NCBI RefSeq assembly: GCF_026151205.1 | Contig: NC_087081.1 | Coordinates: 12,916,340 to 12,980,339 of the forward strand | DNA from: Bolinopsis microptera | Lineage: Eukaryota; Ctenophora; Tentaculata; Lobata; Bolinopsidae | DNA length: 64,000 nucleotides | Direction: 5' to 3' | Translations under genes and position numbers: made by a program | Part shown: in pieces, positions 48,442-57,879 of the stretch | Numbering within the stretch: the stretch's first letter is position 1 | Layout of the letters: each line of letters starts with the position of its first letter | The notes under the pieces: generated by a model | What the model saw: the letters and a program-made list of their open reading frames with translations, nothing else | Database searches by the model: none | What the model was told of the DNA's origin: nothing

Positions 48442-48930
48442 GGCCGAGATGGCTCACCTAAATTTTCACTGAAAATTTGTAATTTAAAACTTAATTATAC
48501 AATTCACAAATCACAAAATAAAAACGATTTTAAATTTGATTTCTAAAATTATTTTAAAATTTAAATAAAAAACGATTTTCATATTGAAATTAAAAACAAT
48601 TTTCATTTTGAAAACGGTTTTGATTTCGATTTTGATTTTGATTTTGATTTAAATTTTGATTTTGATTTCAATTTTGATTTTCATTTTGAAAACGATATTG
48701 ATTTTGACTTTAAAAACGATATCGATTTTGATTTTAAAAACGATATTGATTTTGATTTTGAAAACGATATTGATTTTGATTTTGAAAACGGTATCTATTT
48801 TGATTTTGAAAACGATATTGATTTTGATTTTGAAAACGTTTTTGATTTTGAAAACGGTTTTGATTTTGAAAACGATTTTTATTTTGCAAACGATTTGCAC
48901 GCACGTTTATATAGGTGAGCCATCTCGGCC
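48442..48930. mobile_element. Possible foldback element with AT minisatellite core
   Basis: GGCCGAGATGGCTCACCT at 48442-48459 recurs inverted at 48913-48930. Between them is an AT-rich, GATTTTGATTTTGAAAACGA-type tandem repeat of about 24 bp (48600-48895). A third copy of the 18-mer lies at 48988-49005. Confidence 0.5.
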
Positions 48931-49010
48931 ACGCGCAAAAAAAACCATTTTCAAATTTGAAAATGAAAATGATTTTGTTTTGCGCGTGGCCGAGATGGCT
49001 CACCTATATG
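48906..49010. repeat. Near-perfect 105-bp hairpin
   Basis: TATATAGGTGAGCCATCTCG plus GCCACGCGCAAAA is mirrored by TTTTGCGCGTGGCCGAGATG plus GCTCACCTATATG around a short AT-rich loop. Arms are about 33 bp. Confidence 0.85.
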
Positions 49011-49737
49011 TACGTACGTGCTGCGCCACGTTAATGATTTTAAAACGTATGCGCGTTCCATATTAACCGCTTTTACATATTCTGCATCAGAAATTGCCAT
49101 ATAACACGTGGGAATATGGCTATAAATATATTTTGCACTATAGATTTTGGAAAGTGCTTATTAACCCGATAAACTCAGTGAATGTCCTTGCTGAACGGTC
49201 TGTGAAACAAGGAACTGAAACTGAGGGGTCCCGTGCAGTGCACTATAATAGTGCAAATTACATTTATAAATGGCAAATTCCTTATATGTTTAATGTTGCG
49301 GTCACGAGTCATCTCTGCTACCTATTTACCGTGCCTCCCGATTTATCATACGCAGTGGTTTTTTACCGCATGAAATTCACATTAGACCATGCATGCATCT
49401 CCCTTTCCCCGACAAGCACGGCTAATCGGGAGATAACTATAACACTAGTTACCATCAGCCATACTCTATGATCCCAATAAATTTCATGAGCGTTATCGTT
49501 CATTCACTACCCGAATAAACGGTACATCAGCGCAATATATATATATTTTTTTAAATATATTCTATTTAATTTGACCAATTTTACTTTTGATATAACAGCA
49601 CCTTTAAACTTAGATTAGAATGAACAACACCTTCATTATTAAGACAAAATAAATCATAAATAGTATTTAACAGAATATCAAAACAAACACACTTCTCCGT
49701 GCATTTTGGGTGCGCTGCAGACTATATGTCAAAAATA
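49011..49737. other. Non-coding stretch
   Basis: The open frame at 49094-49471 has no recognisable motif and no codon pattern I would trust. Nothing else seen. Confidence 0.4.
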
Positions 49738-49983
49738 ACATAATTGGTACGATTTGGGAGCAACACGGCTCTAGGCAACTCTGTTGAAACTTTGAAAGGA
49801 TAAGTGAAACGATACGAATTTGGATTAAATTTAGATCAAAACCGACATTACGGCACGTATTGACCTCACTTCAGGTCTCATTATACCTCTGTGTAAGGCC
49901 AATACGTGCCGTAATGTCGGTTTTGATCTAGTTTTAACAGAGCTGCCTAGAGCCGCGATGCTCCATAATTGTACCAATTATGT
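49738..49983. mobile_element. Palindromic MITE, 246 bp
   Basis: Inverted arms of roughly 110 bp: outer ends ACATAATTGGTAC and GTACCAATTATGT; inner ends GATCAAAACCGACATTACGG and its complement. The centre is only about 35 bp. No coding capacity. Confidence 0.85.
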
Positions 49984-50317
49984 ATCTAACTCACGCTTGG
50001 CCCTCCATGAACATTACACATATATTTCAAAATCCAACCCTGCTAAAAGGAATTTAGTTTGCGTTATATATTAAAAGTGGATTGATTTTTTAGGAGTACC
50101 AATTTTAAATTAATTAATAGTAGATTTAATAACACACTCAAAGGTTAAAGATAACCAAATCACAATTTAGATCGGTGATTTGAACGTAGAGTACCATTTA
50201 AATTACTTAAATTAAAATGAATACTTAAAATAGTCAAATAGTTCCACAGCCGCTTGCTGATTATTACAAAACTGGCTTCTCGAAATCTTTTAAAAAAACA
50301 CTGTTTGCAAAGTGCTA
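49984..50317 (-). other. Probable 3' UTR or flank of the minus-strand gene
   Basis: AT-rich sequence after the stop codon of the minus-strand gene. No AATAAA could be identified with confidence. Confidence 0.4.
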
Positions 50318-50389
50318 CTACTGTCTTCGACTTCTGACGTCGGTTCGCACCAGGGTATAATGGCGTCTTAAATCTGCTATCTCAAGATC
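50318..50389 (-). CDS. Coiled-coil-like gene, terminal exon
   Basis: On the minus strand, acceptor AATGTTTTCAG precedes a 23-codon frame, DLEIADLRRHYTLVRTDVRS then RRQ, that ends in TAG. It begins in phase 0, matching the donor of the preceding exon across a 158-bp intron (50390-50547). The charged, heptad-like pattern continues that of the upstream exon. I do not recognise the protein. The gene runs toward the plus-strand adaptor-like gene, so the two are convergent. Confidence 0.65.
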   Translation of the reverse strand, partial: DLEIADLRRHYTLVRTDVRSRRQ

Positions 50390-50547
50390 CTGAAAACATT
50401 AACCATACGTAATTATATTGAAACTATATTTTTTATAATTGACCTGGACCACAGATACAACAATCAACATTTAACAACTCGAAAATATATGTCAAGAAAT
50501 TAAGAGAAATCCGATAAATGTGGATTACACGGTTATCGCACGGTTAC

Positions 50548-50679
50548 CTCTTTGTAATACTGGATCAATGATGCCTCAACAATCTTGGATTGAAACGTAA
50601 GACCAATGCTGGTATTTTCAAGCTCCGAATGTGCGGTCACCAAGTCTTTTTCCTCCTGGCTTAAATGGATGCCACACTC
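50548..50679 (-). CDS. Coiled-coil-like gene, penultimate exon
   Basis: 132-bp minus-strand exon, phase 0 at both ends, between acceptor TATCTTTTTTCACAG and donor AAAGAG|GTAACC. It encodes 44 residues, including CGIHLSQEEKDLVTAHSELE and IVEASLIQYYKE. These are rich in Glu, Lys, Leu and Ser, as in helical or coiled-coil segments. Two good splice sites, matching phase with the terminal exon and an uninterrupted frame support it. Upstream exons would lie at higher coordinates, toward or beyond the inverted repeat; none could be identified in 50680-51400. Family unknown. Confidence 0.7.
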
Positions 50680-51450
50680 CTGTGAAAAAAGATAATATTA
50701 AAGCCATAATATAACCGTTAAAGTCCTCTCTATGATATATATTATGTGCACTATTACTGTAATTTCATTCCTCGAACTAAGCTGAATCTCAAACACTAAC
50801 CATGCCACTTATTAACAGCGATTGTTCAATTTATACTTTTATACAACTAATTTACATTTAATGCAACTTTTATTTTCCACCTGAAGTTAAAAGATTATAA
50901 CCAAACCTTTATTAACACGGCAAAGAAGATAATGCAATGTTAATAAACAAAAATCTGCCATAGATTCTACGGCTCAAATACTCAAAAATCGGCCAAATTT
51001 GCTGTTATTATATTGGACTGATCATATAAGCTGTGTTATTCGTTATTGTTGTGGTCGTTCATCCCACCACGTGGTATTCTTCCGGTTATAGTCATTCTCC
51101 GCTCATGCTAAGTTATAAGTAATTGGTTATCTTTTGCAACTGTTAACAATTGTCAATATGGTTGAATTGATTCATGGATATAGCAATATATTATATAACA
51201 ATTGAATATGCCATACAATATATGTACCTCGATATACCACTTTCATGATCTCATCATGCAGTGCAGTGTGCCGTGTTCATAGGCAAACTTAAGTAAATAG
51301 TACATTTATCGTTTCCCCTGTCAAGCACGGTATATCAAGGATTTAATGTATAGAATATCCAAAAGAGTACCTATATCGGCCATATCGGCTTGGCATCTAG
51401 GAACATATATAAGCTTCGATATTACACGCTATCTTGTTGTCCAACATTGT
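50680..51450 (-). other. Non-coding stretch before the inverted repeat
   Basis: No exon or repeat with clear structure. The outer limit of the left arm of the large inverted repeat cannot be placed because its partner lies beyond the window. Confidence 0.4.
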
Positions 51451-51750
51451 ATCACACTACACTACACTACACTACACTACACTACACTACACTACACTAC
51501 ACTACACTACACTCCACTCCACTCCACTCCACTCCACTACACTACACTACACTACACTACACTACACTACACTACACTACACTACACTACACTACACTAC
51601 ACTACACTACACTACACTACACTACACTACACTACACTACACTACACTACACTACACTACACTACACTACACTACACTACACTACACTACACTACACTAC
51701 ACTACACTACACTACACTACACTACACTACACTACACTACACTACACTAT
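51451..51750. repeat. (ACACT)n pentanucleotide array, left arm
   Basis: About 60 copies of ACACT (equivalently ACTAC phase), with a short internal block of ACTCC units near 51511-51537. All three frames are open on the plus strand, giving Tyr/Thr/Leu/His repeats that are not genes. The mirrored array begins at about 63925. Confidence 0.98.
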
Positions 51751-51835
51751 TTGAGAAATTATAAAATAATTAATAAGGTCATAAACCGATTCGGTTCAGT
51801 ACAGTTCTATAACGTTGGTATTATAGTATAATATA

Positions 51836-51933
51836 CAATCAAACCTCCATTAACCAGGCCCCAATTTAACAGAATCCCCAATTTGGCACTTTTATTCATT
51901 TACTCAAAACCACGGTGAATTGAGGTTTGACTG
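51836..51933. mobile_element. 98-bp TA-flanked MITE (pogo/Tigger-like ends), left arm
   Basis: Inverted termini CAATCAAACCTCCATTAACC and GTGAATTGAGGTTTGACTG, flanked by TA on both sides. The CAGTCAAACCTC-type end resembles pogo/Tigger-type termini; this family assignment is by eye. Confidence 0.65.
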
Positions 51934-51974
51934 TATTATATGGCATCGTTCGCTAGTATTTAAACATAGAAATA

Positions 51975-52116
51975 TAGCGTCCCAAAAAATTTATAGATTC
52001 AGCTAACACTGGATTTATAGATTCAGCTAACACTGGATCTAATTTAGGAGTTCATTAGATAAACCATATCACGATATCACGATTAGGTTAGACTGTCTAT
52101 GCTTTTTGGGACCCTA
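51975..52116. mobile_element. 142-bp TA-flanked MITE, left arm
   Basis: Ends TAGCGTCCCAAAAA and TTTTTGGGACCCTA are inverted, with TA outside each. Inside, TTTATAGATTCAGCTAACAC occurs twice in tandem. Mariner-type size and target preference, without coding sequence. Confidence 0.6.
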
Positions 52117-52193
52117 TAGTTCATTCATTAAAAAACCACCCAACCCAAGCCACGTGGAGGCCGATCTACCGTTTGGGGCTCACGGCTAATCTT

Positions 52194-52278
52194 GGTGGTG
52201 GTGGTGGTGGTTGTGGTGGTAAAAGAGCATACAAAGCCCATTTTTAACAACTTGAAGATTCTTGACTCGGTTAGTAAA
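52194..52278. repeat. 85-bp direct repeat, copy 1 (left arm)
   Basis: Begins with a GGT run and ends CTTGACTCGGTTAGTAAA. It is repeated at 52577-52660 and brackets the transposase scrap. Mirrored in the right arm. Confidence 0.85.
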
Positions 52279-52324
52279 CATGCAAGCTTGGGAAATCTAA
52301 TCAACTCCGACAACTAGGAACCAA

Positions 52325-52576
52325 TCATGACATATCCCCGACAACTAGGAACCTCTGGAGATACAGCAACCGGGACAAAGGCGAGAAACACAACCAGCCT
52401 TGCGGCTCTAGCAAACTTCTTATCAGAATAATATAAAACTTTAAACTTCTTCGAAATGTTCCTCTGAACAGCTTGACAGAGATGGAAGTAGCAATTGCTA
52501 ATCTCCCACCCTGGCAAACTGTTCTGAATCGCATTCATGACCGCTTTCTCAAAATCAATCATTATTGTACCAGTTT
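52325..52576 (-). pseudogene. Mutator-like (MULE) transposase fragment, left arm
   Basis: On the minus strand the frame contains MIDFEKAVMNAIQNSLPGW, CYFHLCQAVQRNISKKF and RLVVFLAFVP. This matches the central MULE transposase pattern (D-F-E-x-A, then a C-x-F-H-x-x-Q-A block, then an A-F-V-P segment) and would belong to a DDE-type enzyme. Only about 80 residues remain, so it is a relic. It lies between two 85-bp direct repeats. An identical copy sits in the right arm at 63098-63349. Confidence 0.75.
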
Positions 52577-52660
52577 GTGGTGGTGGTGGTGGTTGTGGTG
52601 GTAAAAGAGCATACAAAGCCCATTTTTAACAACTTGAAGATTCTTGACTCGGTTAGTAAA
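52577..52660. repeat. 85-bp direct repeat, copy 2 (left arm)
   Basis: Second copy of 52194-52278, nearly identical. Confidence 0.85.
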
Positions 52661-52859
52661 GCGAAGTTCTAAGTTTAAGAAAAAAACTGTACATTTATAT
52701 TAATATATTTTCTGGCTCTGCCACATCGTCAAAACTTGATACATCTGATATTGCAATTTCAATTTCAAATGGTTTACAGCTTCACTTATATCATAAATAA
52801 ATAAATATAAAGTTTACATGAACTTGAAGTGACCTGAAGAGTGAAGGAGCCTCTACAAG

Positions 52860-54340
52860 ATTCATGATCTCTTAACGGGTGCCCTTCATAATATTCAGTA
52901 CACCTGCCCTGAGCTAGCTCCATACATCATAAACATATATCGAGAACCTGCAAGACTGGTAATAGCAAGGACAGACGAGGAGATCTTAAGTGAAGAGGGT
53001 GTTACACAAGGGGACAATTATAGTGCAGGGACAATAGTGCAATGGCCAAGTATTCCTGCTCTCTCATGCCACTAGTCCAAAATGTGTCATCAACGGGTAT
53101 AGCCATAGGAAAAGATGACGACATCTCCAACATTGCTAAGAGGGAGCCTCAACTAGCATATGCTAGGTACATCCATGGACTTTCTAAGCGGTGGAACTAT
53201 GTCTGTCGCACAACTCCAGACATAAGCAACAGATGGAAAGTAGGAGTCACCTTTATTCCAGCAGTATTAGACCGAATATTTAATTGCCCTGATATAACAC
53301 AGAAGATCTTTGCCTTACCCTGCAGAGATGTGGGCCTGAGTATATACGATCTGAGCCAGACAGCTGATCTTAAGTATGAATACTCACTCTTTGCCACAGA
53401 GAATCTTACTGATGCAATCTTAAATCAAGTATCAGAACATACAGAGAATCATCAGAAGGCTGTTGAAGTAAAAGCTGAAATTTCGAGAAGAAGACAGCAG
53501 TTCTACAAGCAGAAACGTGAGGAAGTTCTACCAGAGCTTAACCAGATACAGAAGCTTCAGCTTGATCTTGCAACAGAAAAGGGGGCAAGTTGCTGGTTAA
53601 CATCACTCCCACTGCAGTCTTATGGATACTCATTCAACAAAAAGGAATTTAATGATGCTTTGGCCAAAGATATAATCTAAAAATCAAGGATACTTCAAGA
53701 AAGTGTGTCTGTGGAGAAACCAATACTATCAATCATCTCATCTGCAAGTATGCAAGAAAGGTGGTTATGTAAACCTGAGACACAATTCCCTCAGAGATGT
53801 CATAGCTGAACTGATGCAGAATGCGGGATGCAGAGATGTATGTGTGGAACCACCGTTGTTGCCAGTCAAGTTACCACCAGGTGCAAACACAGCAGAAGTA
53901 GCACGCTTAGATGTTAGTGCTAGAAGTGTTTTGAGCCCGTAAGAGAGCATTTTTTGATATTAGGGTCTTCCATGCCCCTGCACCCTCTAATCAAGCTTTG
54001 AACACTATAGCCAACATGTACAAGAGCCATGAGAAACGAAAGAAGACTGCGTTTAACGCCCAAGTGTTGGAGATCAAGAGAGGTACGTTTGCACCAGTGG
54101 TTTTATCTACAACTTGTGGTATGGGGACGGAAGCCCAAGTTCTTACAAAAAGACTTGCAGAAAAAATGTCTACAAAATCCGGAATGAGATATTCAGATAC
54201 CATCACTTTCTAAGGAAGAGGATCTGCTTTGATCTCTTATGAACCACAATCATTGCTCTACGTGGACATCATGGAAAACGAAGAAGTGCTCCAGATGAAA
54301 TAGAAGCACTGGATATCGATTGATTAGTAGCTCTTTACCA
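52860..54340 (+). pseudogene. Broken reverse-transcriptase gene of a cnidarian/lancelet-type retroelement, left arm
   Basis: Successive stretches carry [11 protein letters not shown] and [10 protein letters not shown] (a reverse transcriptase block), a long region with AYARYIHGLSKRWNYVCRT, then EKGASCWLTSLPLQSYGYSF, a Cys/His-rich stretch (CLWRNQYY, CKKGGYVNLRHNSLRDVI), AFFDIRVFH, MYKSHEKRKK and STTCGMGTEAQ. I recall this order from an uncharacterised reverse-transcriptase family common in corals and lancelets. Several breaks are present; it is a fossil. The mirrored copy is at about 61334-62815. Confidence 0.75.
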
Positions 54341-54798
54341 AAATTATGAGTGAATATTCCCTCAAAAAGGAGCCAATCACTCATGGTGTATTCAAATCAA
54401 GAGTAAAAAAAGTTATTCTCTCATCCCAGGGTAAAGGTGACAAGAATATCTGGGCCCATTTGGCAAACTTCCTGAACTCAGGCAGCTTGAACGACTAAAT
54501 TTGAAAAGCAAAACTTCATGTCTGAATGAATTATTAGAACCATATAAAAGTAAAGTGAAGTAAAGTACAAATTATGAATGACATAACATCATCACACATG
54601 TCTACAAAGTATCAAATCACTATATGGAAAAATATAAATATCTTACCACCAAAATTAATAAATTATTAACTACAACTTTATTAAAAAATTTCAAATAAGT
54701 TCAAAAAGCATCCCCAAAAGATAACCCTATTCATACTTCCCAGTGGAATAAAGATTTATAAATCGCTTTTTTGCCACAAAAGGGTGGAAATAAAGATA
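54341..54798 (+). other. Arm sequence without recognised content
   Basis: AT-rich sequence shared by both arms, outside the recognisable part of the reverse-transcriptase fossil. It includes the 4-bp length difference between the arms. Confidence 0.4.
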
Positions 54799-57177
54799 CC
54801 TCTTCTGAGATAAAAGGACTCAAATAGTTGGAACAGCACATTAAAGATGGGACAATAGCTATCACTAAGGCAGACAAGGGTGGTGCAACCCTTATTATCG
54901 ACCCTGACCTCATCAAGCAACGGACACTGGAGAAACTGGAAAATCAGGAACTATATGAAAAGTTGGACTGTGACCCTACCCAACAGCTGTATGAGAAACT
55001 CTTCAAGCACTGGGTACAGGGAAAAGAAGAAGGACTGATATTAGCAAGGGATGCGAAAGAAGTGATGGGTGTTTCTGACAACACCAGAGCAGACCAAACT
55101 GGACCAACAAACCGCCCCAGTACCCTCCCACACTATCGCCCTGGACAGCCGTATTTCTACCCTGCTTTTAAAATCCATAAGCTGAAAAAAGAAGACCTCA
55201 TACCAGGGGCAAAACCACCAGCTAGACTCATTACCGCCCTCCACGAAGGAGCCAGCAGACGACCGGATGTCTTCCTAGCTGATAAATACCTACGTCAACT
55301 AGAAAGGGATTTTTGCGAAGACCTTCTTATTGATAATAGAGACGCCTTAGTTTGGCTCGACAACATCAACAATACCCTGGACACAGAACTCAAAAGCAAC
55401 ATTAAAGCATTCACATTTGATTACAAAGCTTTATATGATTCATTGAGCCCCCACCTTACAATCCAAGCTTTGAAGGTGGCCATGGAAGAAAAGAGACCAG
55501 AATGGTCCGCCAAATTCAAGGAGTGGTTGATAAGAAGTGTTGAACTCAGCTTTGAGTCGTCTATAGGCAAATTTAACGGAGAGTGGTACAGACAGAAACG
55601 AGGAGTACCGACAGGAGGCAGTATCTGTGTACAACTTGCAAACATAGCAGTATACCATGTCATGCGTGAGCAAGTCTATACAGACACGGAACTAATGGAA
55701 CCTGTAAAATCGGTCAAGAGATACATAGACGACGGCTGTGGAGTATTCCATGGTACGAAAAGACAGTTTTCAAAATTCATCGCGACTGTCAACTCAAGGC
55801 TAGCAGAACTTGGCCTCCACATTGATGAGAACATCATAGAAGATAACAATGTTTATGTGTCGTTCTTAGACATCAAATTTTGTTTCGACACCGCAGGTGA
55901 TCTTCAGACAGACCTCCATGTTAAAGAGACTGATGCCCGCTCTTACCTGTACTTCGGTTCCCACCACCCGAACCATACATTCAGCAGCATAGTCTATAGT
56001 GCATGTCTGAGACTCCGGCGAATCATCAATGATAACGACAGACTCCGAAAACAAATTGATGAATTAAAAACCTTTTTCTTCCAATCCAACTACCCTAAAA
56101 CTATGGTAGATAACATCAGTGAAAAGGTCAAAGGCTTCGAAAGATGTCTCAAACCACTGGACAACTCAAACAGCAATGTCCTGGTACCAAAGTCTCCAGA
56201 ACCAGCAGTCCGCGTTATTTCAACATTTGGCAGTGATCAAGAGTTAGTAGAATCGGTGCAAAGATTGGAACCAGAACTCAGTAGAACCAGGAGCTTCTCA
56301 GGATTATCTGGTTCCCATACAAGTGGAAACACCCCAGGCTCCCCAATATCATCTAGAGCCGGTACATCACGCCCTATCTTCAAATTCGTCAGACGTACTG
56401 GAACATCATTTAGAAGGAAGTTAGTCAAAGCAAAACAGTTTGCGGATGACTTAACCCAACCTCACACAAGACCATGTGGGGGCAGACACTGCGGTACCTG
56501 TAACATCATATCTCCACATCCATCAATAACAGTCAATGGACAGCGAGCCAAAGCAGTGACTGGTACATGTGTCAGCTACAATGTTGTATACCTCTTCAGT
56601 TGCCAACTTTGTAACATGTGTTATGTAGGAAGAACGGTGCAGCCCCTCAGGGCACGAGTAAACGAACATCGCGCCCATTACTACAAACTCATTTCGGACA
56701 ATACGTTTGTCCCTGAAGAAAACGACGACGGATTCAGCTTGGGTAAACACCTTGTAGAAGTTCATAACATGAAACAACGTGACAATTTCAACCAGGCTTA
56801 TAAAGTGTCAATTCTCAGTAATAGTAGCCCAAGAACTCTAGAAGTGGATGAACACCGTTATATTCAGAAACTTAGAACTATACGTCCATTGGGGCTCAAT
56901 GCCATGGACCCGTTTGGGATTCCATTATTGGATTTATCTTAAATGTTTTCTATTGCATTGGGGCACAAGAGTTATGTTTCTAAAAAATATTCATATCGTT
57001 TTTAGTTGTGTCATTTCATTTCCAATGTTACACTTTGTAGGAACTGATATTAACCGAGTTTCTGATTCAGGATGTTACTGAAGATAGTAATGAAAATGTT
57101 TTAACGCCTCAGTACTGTGTTTTACTACAGCTCAACCTGCTCAGTCTGACTATTTGGGAATTTAAACTCTAGATACC
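54799..57177 (+). mobile_element. Penelope-like element inserted only in the left arm
   Basis: 2.38-kb insertion relative to the right arm, where the uninterrupted site lies at about 60880. TA is present at both edges, and a slightly longer word, AGATACCT, occurs at the left boundary and just inside the right one. It encodes one long reverse transcriptase plus GIY-YIG frame and is truncated at its 5' end. Since the arms are otherwise almost identical, the insertion is younger than the arm duplication, or was lost from the other arm. Confidence 0.9.
54828..56942 (+). CDS. Penelope-like reverse transcriptase / GIY-YIG endonuclease
   Basis: 704 uninterrupted codons. The N-terminus starts inside the first conserved block of Penelope-like reverse transcriptases (ITKADKGGATLIID, residues about 10-25). 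FTFDYKALYDSL, RGVPTGGSICVQLANI and the catalytic KRYIDDGCG (about residue 297) follow, then SFLDIKFCF. After a Ser/Pro-rich linker come CGGRHCGTC (about 550), a zinc-binding linker, and the GIY-YIG nuclease (VVYLFSC, CYVGRT, RARVNEHR; about 585-680). The frame begins at TTG and no suitable ATG precedes it within the insertion, so the true N-terminus is missing. The reverse transcriptase and nuclease motifs look intact. These enzymes nick DNA and prime reverse transcription there. Confidence 0.9.
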   Translation: MEQHIKDGTIAITKADKGGATLIIDPDLIKQRTLEKLENQELYEKLDCDPTQQLYEKLFKHWVQGKEEGLILARDAKEVMGVSDNTRADQTGPTNRPSTLPHYRPGQPYFYPAFKIHKLKKEDLIPGAKPPARLITALHEGASRRPDVFLADKYLRQLERDFCEDLLIDNRDALVWLDNINNTLDTELKSNIKAFTFDYKALYDSLSPHLTIQALKVAMEEKRPEWSAKFKEWLIRSVELSFESSIGKFNGEWYRQKRGVPTGGSICVQLANIAVYHVMREQVYTDTELMEPVKSVKRYIDDGCGVFHGTKRQFSKFIATVNSRLAELGLHIDENIIEDNNVYVSFLDIKFCFDTAGDLQTDLHVKETDARSYLYFGSHHPNHTFSSIVYSACLRLRRIINDNDRLRKQIDELKTFFFQSNYPKTMVDNISEKVKGFERCLKPLDNSNSNVLVPKSPEPAVRVISTFGSDQELVESVQRLEPELSRTRSFSGLSGSHTSGNTPGSPISSRAGTSRPIFKFVRRTGTSFRRKLVKAKQFADDLTQPHTRPCGGRHCGTCNIISPHPSITVNGQRAKAVTGTCVSYNVVYLFSCQLCNMCYVGRTVQPLRARVNEHRAHYYKLISDNTFVPEENDDGFSLGKHLVEVHNMKQRDNFNQAYKVSILSNSSPRTLEVDEHRYIQKLRTIRPLGLNAMDPFGIPLLDLS

Positions 57178-57879
57178 TAATCGTTATGCTTCTCTTTATT
57201 ACTAACATAGCTAGGTCCTTCAATTCTCCCTAATACTTCATTTGAAACATTCCAAAAATGTGAATCATTAGAAATATCCTTAGCAATCATATCTTTTTAA
57301 ACCCTTCTAATTTAATCTTAAAACTTAAAACAGTCACCGAGTTCTTAACATCTGGAGGAAGTTTGTTCCAGTAAGGAATAACTCGCTCTGGAAGAAATGA
57401 ACTTTGGAGATTCCTAATCTTTGCCATACTCTTACAACATCTGTTGGATGATACAAGATTAAGACCAGATCTGCTCACTTTGAACAAATCTGAGCCGTAC
57501 TCGGTTAAACCATTAATAACCTTAAAAGCTTCAATAAGGTCCCCACGTATTCACCGCTCTGCCAGGGTTGTCAAATTGAGAATTTCCAGTATACGGTTGT
57601 AAGGAAGAGTACCCACCTCATTAATAAGACGGGTAAACCGCCTCTGGACGCTCTCCAGCTCCAAAACAATCCCCAAACTTCCATGAGCCGCAACTGGATT
57701 CCACAATTGGTCACAATACTCTAAATGAGGTCTTATTAAAGCTTTATAGATGGTTATCATAACTCCTTTTTCCCTTATTACTAAATTTCTTATAATCCAA
57801 CATATCATACGATTTGCTTTAGAAATGCATGCTTTTATCTGCTCATTCCAAAGCAAGGAGTTATGGGTAATAACCCCCA

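Noticed and set aside
48649-49066. Ile/Leu/Lys-rich frames on both strands
   Set aside because: Produced by the AT-rich minisatellite of about 24 bp.
51346-51831. Tyr/Thr/Leu/His-repeat proteins in three frames
   Set aside because: Translation of the ACACT array; every frame is open.
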